Of a stretch of DNA of 64,000 nucleotides, positions 49,373-61,270 are shown one piece after another. Numbering within the stretch: position 1 is the first letter of the stretch; the number at the start of each line of letters is the position of its first letter. A program made the position numbers and the translations under genes. The notes beneath the pieces were generated by a model that did not search any database, was not told the origin of the DNA, and saw only the letters and a program-made list of their open reading frames with translations. The stretch is from Mactromeris polynyma (lineage: Eukaryota; Mollusca; Bivalvia; Venerida; Mactridae). The stretch is from NCBI GenBank assembly GCA_032209605.1, contig JASFXZ010000001.1:19672256-19736255 (forward strand), written 5' to 3'.

Positions 49373-49380
49373 TATTTATA
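49373..49380 (-). promoter_or_regulatory. TATA box, gene C
   Basis: Same TATAAATA context as gene A. The donor of exon 1 lies at 49331. Confidence 0.75.
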
Positions 49381-49889
49381 CTTTTTTTCGAGTGAGGAAG
49401 TAAACAATTCAACTCTAAACAAATGTTGACACCTGTTTGTGGTATGTCTGGTAGGACCATTCGTCACTCCAATCCTGCGATGACGTATTTAACTATAACT
49501 TATCTGAAGTATCGAGTGCATGAATATCTATTATCGATATATACGATGAAAAACATTTAAAAGAGAAGTGTTTCGTGTTTTTTTTACTGCGTTTAAATGC
49601 GTGCTTGTGTTACTTGGTCTATTGACAGTTCGAACTGGACTTCAGGAATTCTCTAGCAACTGCTAAATTTTATAAATCATGATAGTATGACTCATAATTA
49701 TATCTACCCACAGGAAACTTTCCTGTCAGAATCAGCACATTTGATTTAGTTTTCTGTTATCTTTATAATGCTATATAAGACGAATATATTTTATTTCACG
49801 AGAGTAAACCAACATGAAAAGCTTTCTGTATGAATGAACAAACAAAGCCAGCGTGTCTATATGAATGAAATTTTACTTTTGACAAAACT

Positions 49890-50744
49890 ATTATCAGTTA
49901 GATAGTTCCCTACGCATGCCGTGCGCATATTGTACTCATCGGTACGAATTCCACGAGAATGCAATGAGACAGCAGTAAGAACGCGATACGCTTCCAAGAA
50001 GAATTAAGAAAAACAAGTACGAACCCGGACGAACTCACTAAGATCACAGTAAGAATGCCGTAGGAATGTCCACTAATCAGTAATAACCACCACGAACCAC
50101 TGCGAACCACCACGATTGCGTCACGATTGCGACACGAAAGTGATACGAATACAGGCGAATTCACAAGAATCCCGTTAAGACCAACACAGTCTGTCCATTT
50201 TGTTTGTCGGACAACATAAATACAGGTGCTTTCCAAGCCAGTTTATCATTTCTGCCTCAGCTCTTGAAGGGTCCACATCCTCCCTGACAGTCCATACAAG
50301 TACAAAATGGATTTTAGAAGATTGCAGCTGCTGAACAACTTTGTTCAACTTGTCGGGGACATAGTACGCAGTGAGGTGGCCATTGAAAGACTCATAGACG
50401 AATGGAGATAGGTCGGAAGAAGATACTTGGTTAGGCCCTGTGTGTTGCGGTGACAAATCCTTGGTCAGTACGACCGTCTATTACAAAAGCTGAGGGACGA
50501 GGGTGTGATATAGCGTACTACATTCTGCATGTAGGGTGTGAAAATGATTGACAGCCACCATCACGAATCGATACGATAATAGTCTATAAGGGAAGAATGC
50601 CAGTACGAATCAGTACCAACCAGTACGAACCCAGTAAGAATGCAGAACGAACACACTTAAATCGTGACTTGACCACGAATGTTTTGAGCATTTCAAAACT
50701 GTCACGGCCCTCCCGCGAATAGAAGTGAACTGCCCCTAATCACC
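49890..50744. mobile_element. ACGAA-rich transposon remnant, left of the MULE-like insertion
   Basis: Dense ACGAAT/ACGAAC motifs flank a 93-codon minus frame (50175-50456, see separate entry). The right end carries the same tcaaaactgtcacgg...cctaatcacc sequence as units A and B and is interrupted there by the element at 50745. Confidence 0.5.
50175..50456 (-). other. Unassigned open frame inside the ACGAA-rich block
   Basis: A 93-codon frame of ordinary composition (contains NGHLTAYYVPDKLNKVVQQL and FVLVWTVREDVDPSRAEAEM) that does not look like repeat translation. I do not recognise a domain. It could be a fragment of a transposon protein or a captured host gene piece. Confidence 0.3.
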
Positions 50745-51723
50745 CAATCTCATTAAAATCAGCTCCAGTCGCACGTTCCTATAGTATACGCTAACTGGAT
50801 CTGATGACTGCCCAATACAGGTCACGTTCAAGTGACCTTTGAGTAGCCAATCAAATCATCGCCTGTAAAATGCTGTGGTATAGAGTTATGAATATTCGTC
50901 GATCTCCGACGAGCTCCGTAAATTCTATTTGAGCGTAGATCACCAAGACGTTCCGATTACGTATTTTCGTCAATTTCAATATGGCCGCGCCCATGGACAC
51001 AACCGCAACTCTTACACGGCAACATTCTTTGGTTAATCGGTGTTGTTTGTGTGGTGTTTCGTTTTTGGAAATATTAATAACCGGAAGCGGCAGGAAGGAC
51101 GTTAAATAACAATATAAACAATACAATATACACTACAAAATACTTTATTTTGGTCATGAATACATGTGTAACAACACAATGTTATGACAGACAGACAACA
51201 TGTATGGGTATTCAAACAATTCAGTTATAAGTATGCAATGTAAAAACAAAACAGAAATAGTTGGCTGAACATTTACGTTTGTTTAGGGGACAGCGATGTT
51301 TATTTATCCGTGAATGGTTTAAAAAGTTGGAAGAATTCAAATATTTACAATGAAATCACGAGAAAATCGAAGGTCACGTTGTAGGAATTTCATTGATGAC
51401 TTGGAAATGGTACAATATATGTGTATACTTGTAAATGGTGTTTTTGTTGTTCAATTTAGATATTTTGTGATATAACATGTGAATAGACTTGTACTTCTAA
51501 GTACTCCGAAAACAGAAACTCCGAATAAACGATAATGACATTTTGAGAAAGACGACAAACGCGGTTTTGTAAGGAGAAATTTCATTGGACCACAAACGAG
51601 CACCTGGTTACGCATATCTATTTTTAGAGAGGTTATATAAACGTGACCTCTTACGGAGTGTAGTCAGATCCTAACAGCGGAAGATAATGGAGCTAAAGTT
51701 AGGGGCTGATTTCTATGAGATTG
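50745..51723. mobile_element. 979-bp DNA transposon with 9-bp target duplication (MULE-like, non-autonomous)
   Basis: Terminal inverted repeats CAATCTCATTAAAATCAGC and the inverted GCTGATTTCTATGAGATTG are directly flanked by the 9-bp repeat ctaatcacc (50736-50744 and 51724-51732). A 9-bp duplication is typical of MULE-type transposons. Units A and B show the empty site (cctaatcaccaggactcc). No transposase is present. Confidence 0.8.
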
Positions 51724-52440
51724 CTAATCACCAAGACTCCAACAAGAATCCAGTAAGAATTATAAGGAATTTGCACGATTTCTATATTCGTAGCCATTCG
51801 CCACTCAAAACCGTGATAGTGAGACTTAGGCTTAAGACCCCAGTCTGAGTTATAAGTTTGAGTTATAATGCAGTACGAAGTTTAATTACTGGTTATTCGT
51901 AGTGACTTCGTTGTGGGTCGAATCAATTTCGATGCGTAGTATTATTATTTGTAGCGCATTCTGTATACATCGTACTATTCGTACGACATTCGTAGCATAT
52001 TTTGATGCTCATTTGTGTTTTTGACTTCGACTAGTTAAGCCCCAGTCACACTGAGACGAATGCCGTAAGACTGTCCACGAATTGTTGCGAAGACCGACGA
52101 ACTGAAACGATGTTTTTTGAACAACCACAGACTTTTGATACAATCCGGAAGCATTATGACAGCGGTAAGAACCTCCACGAACAGTGGCGATTATATCGAG
52201 AACGCGTAACGAATGCAACACTAATATCAAGCCGAATCAATGCGAATCTCTCGATTCCAATATGAATGTCACACGAACCATGTAGGAACCTGTACGAATC
52301 ACTACGAACAAAGTGCGAATGCAGTACGAATTAGCAAGACATATTACGAAATCATCGCGATCCCACACGAATTGTGCAAAATTCGCGCGAGTCGTGTGCA
52401 AAACGCTCATTTCAATTCTGAATCTACAACTTCCTGAAAC
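51724..52440. mobile_element. ACGAA-rich transposon remnant, right of the MULE-like insertion
   Basis: Continues the element of units A and B from ctaatcaccaagactcc. It includes an extra ttaagccccagtcacactga at ~52033 that is absent from A and B and looks like a transposon terminus. Confidence 0.5.
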
Positions 52441-52610
52441 ACAAATAGCTCCATTCTCATGAAGCTGTCATGTCTTCTGACCTCAATTCTGCCACAAACC
52501 GTTCATATTGTCCTAGCACTGGTCATCGCAGAACCCATGGTTGTGCCCGATACATTCGGTCTCGTCTTGCCCGCCTTCTTCGGTTCTCTTCCAGTTCGGC
52601 CATGGCAGAA
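52441..52610 (-). pseudogene. PIF/Harbinger transposase N-terminal fragment (broken)
   Basis: On the minus strand, from ATG near 52606, the frame reads RRRRARRDRMYRAQPWVLR, then a TGA stop, then PVLGQYERFVAELRSEDMT, and after a one-base frame change RMELFVFQEVV. This order (Arg-rich start, RPVxGQYExLxxELRxEDxxxF, FxRMxPxxFQEL) is the N-terminus of Harbinger transposases. The nonsense codon, the frameshift and the loss of the catalytic part make it dead. It supports a Harbinger origin for the neighbouring ACGAA-rich sequence. Confidence 0.6.
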
Positions 52611-53496
52611 ACACTATGTGCAATATAATAGTACTAATAATATCTTTATTTATAGAAGGTGACATGTAAAGAGGTATGCAAAAACAGTTGTAAAATTCTT
52701 CAATAAAACATGGCCTTCTAACAGAAAACATCATATATTGAAACACAATAATTATATAACACTCATTCGTTCATTCAAGACACTCATCAGATATTGTAAA
52801 TACATGTAGTACATATATATCAATATAATAGTAATGTTAATAATAACTTTCATAACAAACATAATAGAATGTAGACCTTTTTACAATAAAAATGATTTTA
52901 ATGCTCTTTTGAATGTTTTTGCTGACGAGACTGATTTTATATTGTTGGGAATGTTGTTCAGATTAACAGCACTTACATTTGTAAAGAATGTTTCATGTAT
53001 TTTGTTATACAAGTTGGCGTTACTAAGTCATTGTTTTCCACTGATCTTAAACTGTATATACTATTGGATGAACAATTTTATAATGATCGAATATACTGGG
53101 GACTCTCAGTGCAGTAAGCTTTGTAAACAAGGACTGAAGAATGATAAAAACATATTTTCAAACGATATCCAATTTAATTTATTGAGTAGTTTTGAGTCAT
53201 CAAGGTTGGCAAACTCCTGTTGTTTTATTCTAGCTTCTCGCGCTTGTAATTTATCTAGAGATTTATAACATTTTTTTCCAGTACCCCAAACGGTACAACA
53301 GTAGTCCATTGTAGAAAGAATATATGCATTATAAAATAACATTTTCATTTCAAATGATAAAATCGGCGTAATTCGTTTTAAAAGTGCAATTTTTGAATTG
53401 ATATGAGTACATATTTTTGCAAGATGGGTATTCCATGATTATCAATGTAAATACAAAGTACCTTTTGAACATTTACATTTTGCAATTTAGTTTTAT

Positions 53497-54285
53497 TTAC
53501 ACACAGCGTTCAATATCAAGGTTTTTGAGACGGTTATTCGACGATAGAATCATACATGTAGATTTATTAGCATGTAAAGACATGTTTTTTATTTGGCACC
53601 AAGCAATGATTGCATTTATATGTGTTTGAAGAGTGGCCTGTATAGTTTTGATATCAGGTGTATACAGGGTGGAATCGTCAGCATAAAGGTGGATATTGGC
53701 AGTTGGCATTTCATATGCAATATCATTTAGATAAAGAAGAAATAATAGAGGACCGAGGATTGAGCCTTGGGGAACTCCAGACATTATCTCCATTGTTTCC
53801 GATGTTATATTTGCATGATTAATAGTCTGTGTTCTATTTGATAAGTTAGACTTAAATAGAGTAACGGTGCGTGGCGAGAAGTGATACAGTTTTAGTTTAT
53901 ACAAGAGAATGTTATGGTCAACAAGGTCAATTGCCTTTCTCAAATCCAAAAATACTGACCCTACATATTTTCCTGAATCGATATCTTTCAACCACGTATC
54001 TATCAAGTAAATGAGTGCTGTGTGACAAGTGTGATTTTGACAAAATCCTGACTGAGTTTTGTGAAGAACATTTGTTAGTTTGAAAAAAGATTGAAGTTGA
54101 GTCGCAATGTGTCTTTTAAATATTTCTGAAATGGTTGGCAAAATAGATATAGGACGGTAATTATTTAGATCTTCTCTTTCTCCATTTTTGAATATGGGGA
54201 GAACATAAGCTTTTTTTAAAGCATCCAGAAAAATCACTGTGTCGATACTTTTGTTAATAATATGTGTATTGCCGGTGTAATACAA
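53497..54285 (-). pseudogene. LINE reverse transcriptase (ORF2 fragment)
   Basis: The 262-codon open part of ORF2 runs from AYVLPIFKNGEREDLNNYRP (finger motif with NYRPIS) through TQSGFCQNHTCHTAL, VFLDLRKAIDLVDH (first catalytic Asp region), SGVPQGSILGPLL and HLYADDSTLY to SLHANKSTCMIL. All canonical reverse-transcriptase blocks are present. The classical AFD motif reads AID. Upstream (54285-55400) the frame is broken. It belongs to the CR1-like LINE. Confidence 0.85.
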
Positions 54286-56137
54286 TCACTGCAATGTTTA
54301 AGTATTATTGGACCAACGCCGTCTATACCTGTAGATGTATAAGGGTTTAATGTATCAATAATCTTCTTTACTTCGTACGCAGATATATAATTAATATCAA
54401 AGAAAGACTGTTTTAGTTTATTGTCAAGCGGATTTTTTAATCAATGTTGAGATATTAATGAAAAATGTTCATTTAAGGCATTTGATATAGAAGAGTGTCA
54501 TTCTACAGTCCCATTACCCACTAAGAGTTTAGGCGGGATCAAAATAGTATTGTCAGAACAACTGTTTGCGGATATGTCTTTTATATTCTTCCACAAACAA
54601 CGAGTAGATTTTTTTTTGATAGCATCATTATAGAAATTTATTTTACTTTTCCTGATCAAAGATGTTACTCTATTTCTCTGCGTTTTGAATTCATCAAATG
54701 CTCCTTCTCTATGTAATTTGTTACGTTTAAAAATTTGTAATTTTATTTATTCGGTAAATCATTCTGGTTGTGATTGTCGCTTTTTTCTTTTATCGGCGCA
54801 TGTTTATGTAAAATAGTTTTTATAGTATCATAAAAAAATTGCAGTGAGTTGTTATGATCACTGAATATTTCAATATTATCTAGCCCAGCATGAAATACAT
54901 CGTTTTGAAATAAAGATTCCTTTAAATGTTTTGAAACATCTATATTTCAATGATTTATGGCAATTTTTAAAAGGAAAATGGTCACTTTCACTTCTGAAAT
55001 ATATTAGGAAGGTTTGAATAATTATGGTCTATGATTGTAGAAATAATTTACTTACGCGCGTCGGAGATTTAACCATTTGCGTTAGTCCCCACTTTAAAAT
55101 CAAATCGTACCATTTATTGTTACTATAATCTTTGTTAATAGGGTTAATATTGTTCGGTATATAATTGATATTTACATCTCCAACGATGTAATATTCATAG
55201 CCCGTGGCATCTATTCTATCAAGTAAATGCTCAAATTTATCAATCCATGTCTGATTCGAATCTGGTGGTCTATAGTCAAAATTTAATAGGATCGGATTAG
55301 TGTTGGAAAATTTCAGCTGTAGACATATTGATTCAATATCTTCACATTCAAAATCAACTCTACGTGTATACGATTGTTTGTTTGCAATATAAACAACTAA
55401 CCCTCAACCTTTTTTATTTTTCATGTCTTTTCTCTCGATGGTTAATTCGTTTATCTTTAATGCAGGATTTTCAACATTTCCTGTTAGGAAAGTTTCACAA
55501 AGGCCTAAAATATCGGTGGAGTTTTTTAAGGATAAATGATACTTGATTTCATCTAGTTTAGGTAATAAATGCCTAATATTAAGACTAGCAATATGCAATC
55601 CTTTTTTCTCATACAAGAAAAATATATCACTATTTGTATAATCAATGACTGGATGAGAAATGGACAATTTTTCATCTGATTTTAAATTTGATGTTTTAGA
55701 TTTGTGCAAAGAATGCGCATATAAATTTACATTTTGCAATAAAGATATTGCGTCATTATTACATTGTATAGGACCGTTATTATTATCATTTGTATTAATA
55801 GGTTTGGTCATCTAATGAATAATTAGTAGTTGTAATATAATGAGAAAAAATAAAGAATTACCATCCGATTAAGAAATGATTCACAATTACGATAACTCTT
55901 TAAGATATTACAGTCACTGCAAATATTATCAAAGATATCATTACGAAAAGTAAAATAATTAACTTTGTTTCTCAGAGAGTGGATGTCAGCGTTTTCCTGC
56001 CAGCGATATCTACATTCTCTGCTCTGGTTAAATGAGATACATTGTTGCAAATAGAACACCACATACTATACGATGGTTTGAAGTATGCATTTCTGGTATG
56101 ATCAAATGAATGTGTATATCTTCTACAGTTTTCACTA

Positions 56138-56815
56138 TTACTGATTGCAGGAGAGAGATGATTGTGTGTGCGTCTTATGTAAAGCAAATAATAGGTTTCT
56201 CGATCCTTGATTATTAAAGTGAATACCATCCCCATGGTAATAATGGTTTGTTATATTCCCGTTGCCGTATGTAAACCAGCTGTAAATGTCAATCTGAGAA
56301 GCGCATGTCTCAGCGCAAAGCTGTTTAAATGAACTGTAGATTGGGACTACATCCGCGTCTATTCTTGGTGCAACAGTGCAAATGAACACATCACAGTCTC
56401 TTTCGGTCAGTTCAATCAGTGTTCTTTTGAGATGATCGTATAAATAATCTATATTATATGTTCTGGCCACATCATTTCCACCTATATATAGTATGATGTT
56501 CTTATAACTATCCAGATCCATTGATTGTAACTTCTGACAAACATCCTTAATCCGTTTTCCAGGCAAAGTTTAAATAGTGATTGTTCTGTTCATTCCCCGT
56601 TTTTGTATACCGCGTAAAATTGAATCTCCAGTTATTAGAGTTCTATCCTTCGGTGTAGGTTTCATTTTTTGTGAAGTTGATTTGTTAATATGTAATCTAC
56701 TGCCCGATTCAATATTTTGTTTCACATGCGTTTGTTCCTGGTTTTCTGGGTAGTGGACACTTTCAATTGAGTATCTACGCTTGAATGTGTTCGCACATTC
56801 ATTAGTTGTAGTCAT
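56138..56815 (-). pseudogene. LINE ORF1 SGNH-esterase domain, frameshifted
   Basis: Two abutting frames (56815-56570 and 56566-56138) together carry SGNH blocks: GDS near the N-terminus, GGND in the middle, DGIH with the catalytic Asp/His near the C-terminus. The break between them lies at ~56568. The domain belongs to the LINE, not to a cellular esterase gene, because endonuclease and reverse transcriptase follow on the same strand. Confidence 0.75.
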
Positions 56816-57539
56816 ATTCGAAACACTTTCTGTGATATTTGTATTTCCAAGAGATAATTGTTTTTAATGCTAGTTACCTCGTCTTTTAATTGTCCATATT
56901 GTCTGTTTGATTCCTCAATGAAATTGTTCAATTTTGACAGAACACTAACAAGTGAACTGTTTAGTTTTGACAATATATTAAGAGTTTCATTGTCTGATAA
57001 ATCCACCAGACACGCTATTTTATTAGACTGAATGTTATCTCTGTACATATTTTCATTAACAACATTACGCACATTATCTTCCGTAGGCCTATCAACATCA
57101 ATGAGAACGACATCTGTGGCTTGACCAGCACAATTCTGATATATATTTGTCTTGTTAAAATTGCATACTGCTGTAACACTGTTACTAATTTTGCTATTGC
57201 CAATCTTATCCAGACTTGATTTTACTTGAACATTTACGAATTTTCTAATTTTCCTCGGAATTATCAGTACCACGTTCAACAATAAGTGTTTCTATTTTAT
57301 GCAGTATTTCTAGAAAATTTGTGTCAATTCGTTTACCGTTAGCCAGACAAGATGATGTGGTATGGTACAAATTCAATGTGTATAGAGCTGCCTTACCAGT
57401 CGTCCTTGTTGATCATGCATGTCTATCTTTTTACGCTTTCGTCGCGCCCGGATTTCACTTTAGAATTGATCAGAAACAATGCGTAAGACTTAGTGTTCAT
57501 AAGTTACAGTATTCAATAGAACTTTAAAACCTCCTCCAG

Positions 57540-58320
57540 TTTCGATAGTTTCCACATTTTCTCTGTCGGTTACTTGTATGAAGAGCTGCTATGCTACACA
57601 GAAGATTGATTCTCTGCCGATCCATAATTGTGTTGTTAAAAGTTGAATCTTCTGTTTACAAGGATGTGTGATAGATTGATTTTGATTATTTAACCATTCC
57701 ATAGGGCCATTCAAATAATGTTACGTTTCTCAAGGACGTTTTTTCAAAACCAAATGAGGAAGGGTAGTATTGTTTTTATCGTGCCAGTTTTGGCAATTTC
57801 TCTTTAGATGGAGAAAATCAGCGCACAAAGGTGACATATTCTGTTTTTATTATAATAATATAAAGGATCTTTCAGCTTTTTACCTTAGTATTTGACAAAT
57901 TAAACTACATTGTAATCAAACGGACATGTTTATGACTTGTCTCGGTCAACCCTTACACAGAGCTGAATAATCTGACAGAACCTGGAAATATAACAAAGTC
58001 AACAAGAAAGAAGAACGTATTAATTTTGGCTAGCAACGCAGAGCGGAATGGTTATATTAATCGTGGGTTTTGAAAGTATTTACAATATACACATTAATAC
58101 TTTCCATCACGTCTTGAAATTCGGCAAATAAATTGCATAAAATTTAACAATATTGTACGATGGAATCGCTTGTAATACAGTTGTTTTCATATTTTCTTCA
58201 TATTTTAACCATTGGCATTGCTACTATAGTCAGTCTGAAGTTGTTTATCTATTAAAGATATATCATGTTCATTTATTGCTCATTTGTTTACCTAAACAAA
58301 CATAAAAAATATACTTTATC
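57540..58320. other. Non-coding stretch between LINE and gene D unit
   Basis: No supported gene. The similarity to units A-C starts at ~58330 (ttatttcggtaaacgcatta). Confidence 0.5.
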
Positions 58321-59092
58321 TAGTATCTAGTAGATTATTTCGGTAAACGCATTATAAAGATCTTATAAGTGTGTGTAGTCATATTCAGTATTTAGACTAT
58401 TATACAAGATCTGCCGTAGCAATAATGTTTTCCTTGATTTTGTCTTGCTATCAACAATAGGTCGAGGGTTTTACATCATGTTTGTGTGTTGTGTCCCTTT
58501 GTCTTTGTACATGTTTACAGGTATGTTTATATACTCAAATCCACTTGCCTTTTGTGGTGGCTGCGCACTTCGTGTGCGGAATTACCTGTTCGACTGTAAT
58601 ATTCATGTTAAATAGAATAACAAAACATTCGTTGTGGATGCAGTTAAAGATTTATTGTAATAAATATGCGCCGTAACAACAACAAATCAAAAAGGAATAT
58701 CAAAGCGTTACAAAGTCGGGAAGTCGTCTGTGATCATCGATTATGCTGAAAGTATATTGTGTATCATGTATTACATTCGATATGGTTAGAGAAATTGATA
58801 AAACACTTATTGTATATTATTAATTCTTGACAATCTAAGGAATTTGGTCATTTGATGTTTTATACAGTTCACTCACTAAACGATAATAGGAATATACATT
58901 ACTGATACGGGCTTTACATATAAAAACATACCTAAAAAGCAAATATTACATACTGAAATACATTTGTCCACGCTCATAGTAAAAACCCAAGTGAAACATA
59001 CGCCTCAAATTATTCATATATATATAGCAAAACTTTGATATTAAATTTTAAATCTTGCATTAATATTTTGTTATTAAAGTAATCTTACCATT

Positions 59093-60001
59093 CTAGTAGT
59101 CATCGTTTCCGGAATGCCCACCACCACCACCATATCTACTACCACCACCACCACTTCTACCACCACTTAATCCACCACCACCACCAATGCCACCAAGCGT
59201 CGATGTTAGCAGATTAATTATAAGCATAAACACCACAACTGAAAGAAACATTTGTCGTTATATTGCACCAACCATTTCATAATATTTATCAACAAGATAA
59301 GATAAGACAGTCACATCTGATTGAAGCTAAATTCTATATAATGAATATGTTATATGATTCATGGACGTTATAGTAAATATTGTATTTATGTAGATTTTAC
59401 AACAGTGACATCATTGATATAATGGTATAAATGCCATAAAACACACACATGCGACTAAAAATTCAGAAGTTACGTACATCCTTATTTATCTTTATTAGCT
59501 TTGAAAGAATAACATATGTATATATGGTTTATCACATTATGTCTGTAAGTTTGTTTTGTTCTGAAAGGAATAAATGTGTACGCTTACTAAATATTATCAG
59601 TTGGAATATTCCACCAAATGCACCGCCCATTCCTCCTCCTCCTCCTCCTCCCATACCTGAAAGCAATAGATGGTGTAAGTATTTGTTGAGTATATAATAC
59701 ATTTTATCAGGCTCCACAGATTTCAACATTCCTAAGCCACATTTCGAATCAATGAATGATATTTCACTACTTTGAATTGTCTCATATTCTTTAACAAAAA
59801 ACGTATCAAATTAAACAAACTTTATATCAGATACAATAAACAACTTTTACTCATACCCATGCCATAGCCGCCTCCACCACCTCTCATCATACCACCGCCG
59901 TATCCACCGTATCCACCGTAACCCCCGTAGCCCATCATTTGGGTACAAGACACCAACGCCACACAAACAACGGCAAACACACTCAACAATAACAGCTTCA
60001 T
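59093..60001 (-). CDS. Gene D: secreted glycine-rich protein with central hydrophobic block
   Basis: Coding exons (minus) are 60001-59857, 59656-59588 and 59238-59093, giving 119 residues, the shortest. The signal peptide and mature start match gene A (MKLLLLSVF... then TQMMGYGG), but the GGGGMGGGG segment is shortened to GGGGG before YGM. The hydrophobic run (~65-82) is kept. The tail is TSTLGGIGGGGGLSGGRSGG..., with most Asn/Tyr repeats missing, and ends SGNDDY. The post-stop donor and the TATA and 5'UTR exon are present (exon 2 starts 60021, exon 1 ends 60351; the TATA is tatata). D lies beyond the transposon block from C, in the same orientation. Confidence 0.86.
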
Positions 60002-60393
60002 TTTTGGATTTGTTTGCTAACCTGAAAAATGATAGCGATACGTCTACCTCGAGTATGCACACATGTTGATGTTACACATTAGAGTCCATTTCTATATTAA
60101 GTCGTGAGTGCGAAATTGTCTATCAGGATAGACGTAAATGACCATATGTTGCGCTTCAATACCCCAATGTACATATAATATGTTATATCTATATAGTAAA
60201 TTAGTAAATATATGCACACACAGAACCAGAACAGTAAAACATATGCAACCACGGAATACAACAGAATTAACAATTTTACAACAAGTGTTTAAAAGTGTTA
60301 ATCAGAAGTTCATATTTAGAAATGAAACAATTTTTGAAACAAACTCTTACCTGCAAGATATCAAATGCAATGGTGACTGTGCATACGACGGCA

Positions 60394-60399
60394 TATATA
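60394..60399 (-). promoter_or_regulatory. TATA box, gene D (variant)
   Basis: TATATA in gtatatatgcc replaces gtataaatacc of A-C. The flanking ctcgaaaaaa and the exon 1 donor (60350) are conserved. Confidence 0.65.
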
Positions 60400-60859
60400 C
60401 TTTTTTCGAGTGAGGAAGTGAAGAATTCAACTCTAAACAAATGTTGACACCTGGTGTTGAATTTTGTTTGTGGTATGTCTGGTATGATCGTTCGTCATTC
60501 CAATCCTGCGATGACGTATTTAACTATAACTTATCTAACTTAAAATGAAAATATACTTTATCTAGTTAAAACTTTAATGCATATGAATTATAACAGAATT
60601 CATTTATGAAGTATTTCACTTTCATCTTAAAATTTACAACTTTTACTAGTTTTGTTGTAAATTATATGATTAAACAATATTGTTTTAAACTCCTATACAT
60701 CGCAATGGTTCTTAATAATGATATTTTAAACTATGTAACGACGCTACTGGATGAATCAGATTAAAACTTTTAGGTTCCGATGAACCATATACTTCTTTCA
60801 GAGAAAGCAAATTCTACAATTTCTGTCCGTTTATTTTACGTTTGTTGCATAATTCATAA

Positions 60860-61270
60860 TCTTTATACCCCCACACACGAAGATTAGGGGGTATAAAGGA
60901 GTCACAGTGTCGGTCGGCCTATTAATGTTCGTCTATCCGCTTAACCAATTGCACGTTGGATTTTGACGAAACATTACATGAAGCATCCGTATGATGTCTA
61001 GATGCGAGTTATGTTGTTGCGTTCAGGTTCGAAATTTTTGACGGAGTTACAGCCCTTTGATTATTTTGCAAATTGCCTTTATGCTTCATCTCTAAACCGC
61101 TCATTGGATTTCTACGAATCTTTATAGAAATCATCCATATGATGCCTGGTAGCGAATATTGTTGCTACGTTTGGTTCAATAATTTTGACGGAGTTGGAAT
61201 CCATATTAAGGCAACTTGTGCATATTTTCATCTATACTTAAATTATTTAAGGAAAATTGATAAACACCTT
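60860..61270. mobile_element. Mollusc-style interspersed repeat (GGGGGTATAAAGGAGTCAC type)
   Basis: A short inverted pair (ttataccccca...tagggggtataaa, 60863-60900) is followed by gtgtcggtcggcctat and two related sub-blocks with ttgacggagttacag and ttgacggagttggaat. This style of sequence is a familiar dispersed repeat in bivalve genomes. The class is not assigned. Confidence 0.45.

Larger units (their letters stand above)
47041..49510. repeat. Tandem gene unit C (interrupted)
   Basis: Third unit. The gene and promoter are complete, but ~100 bp beyond the promoter the unit is replaced or interrupted by transposon-derived DNA. A further ACGAA-rich piece resembling the unit's right half is found at ~51724-52440. 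Confidence 0.85.
52630..57530 (-). mobile_element. Degenerate CR1-like LINE with SGNH-esterase ORF1
   Basis: Read 5' to 3' on the minus strand. ORF1 starts (~57480-56815) with a basic stretch and a Leu/Asn coiled-coil-like region. An SGNH-hydrolase domain follows: TGDSILRG (~56625), YIGGNDVART (~56470), DGIHFNNQGSRNL (~56200). Then come a Cys-rich linker (CSICNNVSHLT and CSDCN, ~56050-55900), an AP-endonuclease start (IASLNIRHLLPKL, LGLCETFL; ~55600-55470) and reverse transcriptase (54360-53500) with SGVPQGSILGPLLFLLYLND and catalytic YADD. A C-terminal region (YILSTMDYCCTVWG, ~53310) ends it. Frameshifts and stops separate these parts, most of the endonuclease is scrambled, and the element is inactive. 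An ORF1 esterase is characteristic of the CR1 clade. The 3' end lies near 52640, next to the Harbinger fragment. Confidence 0.88.
58330..60540. repeat. Gene D unit
   Basis: Matches units A-C from the 3'UTR region to just beyond the promoter, with more substitutions than A versus B. The ACGAA-rich block seen upstream of A and B is absent here. Confidence 0.85.

Noticed and set aside
53106..57282. Cellular esterase and polymerase genes
   Set aside because: SGNH, endonuclease and reverse-transcriptase parts lie in LINE order on one strand and are broken by frameshifts, so they are one dead retrotransposon.
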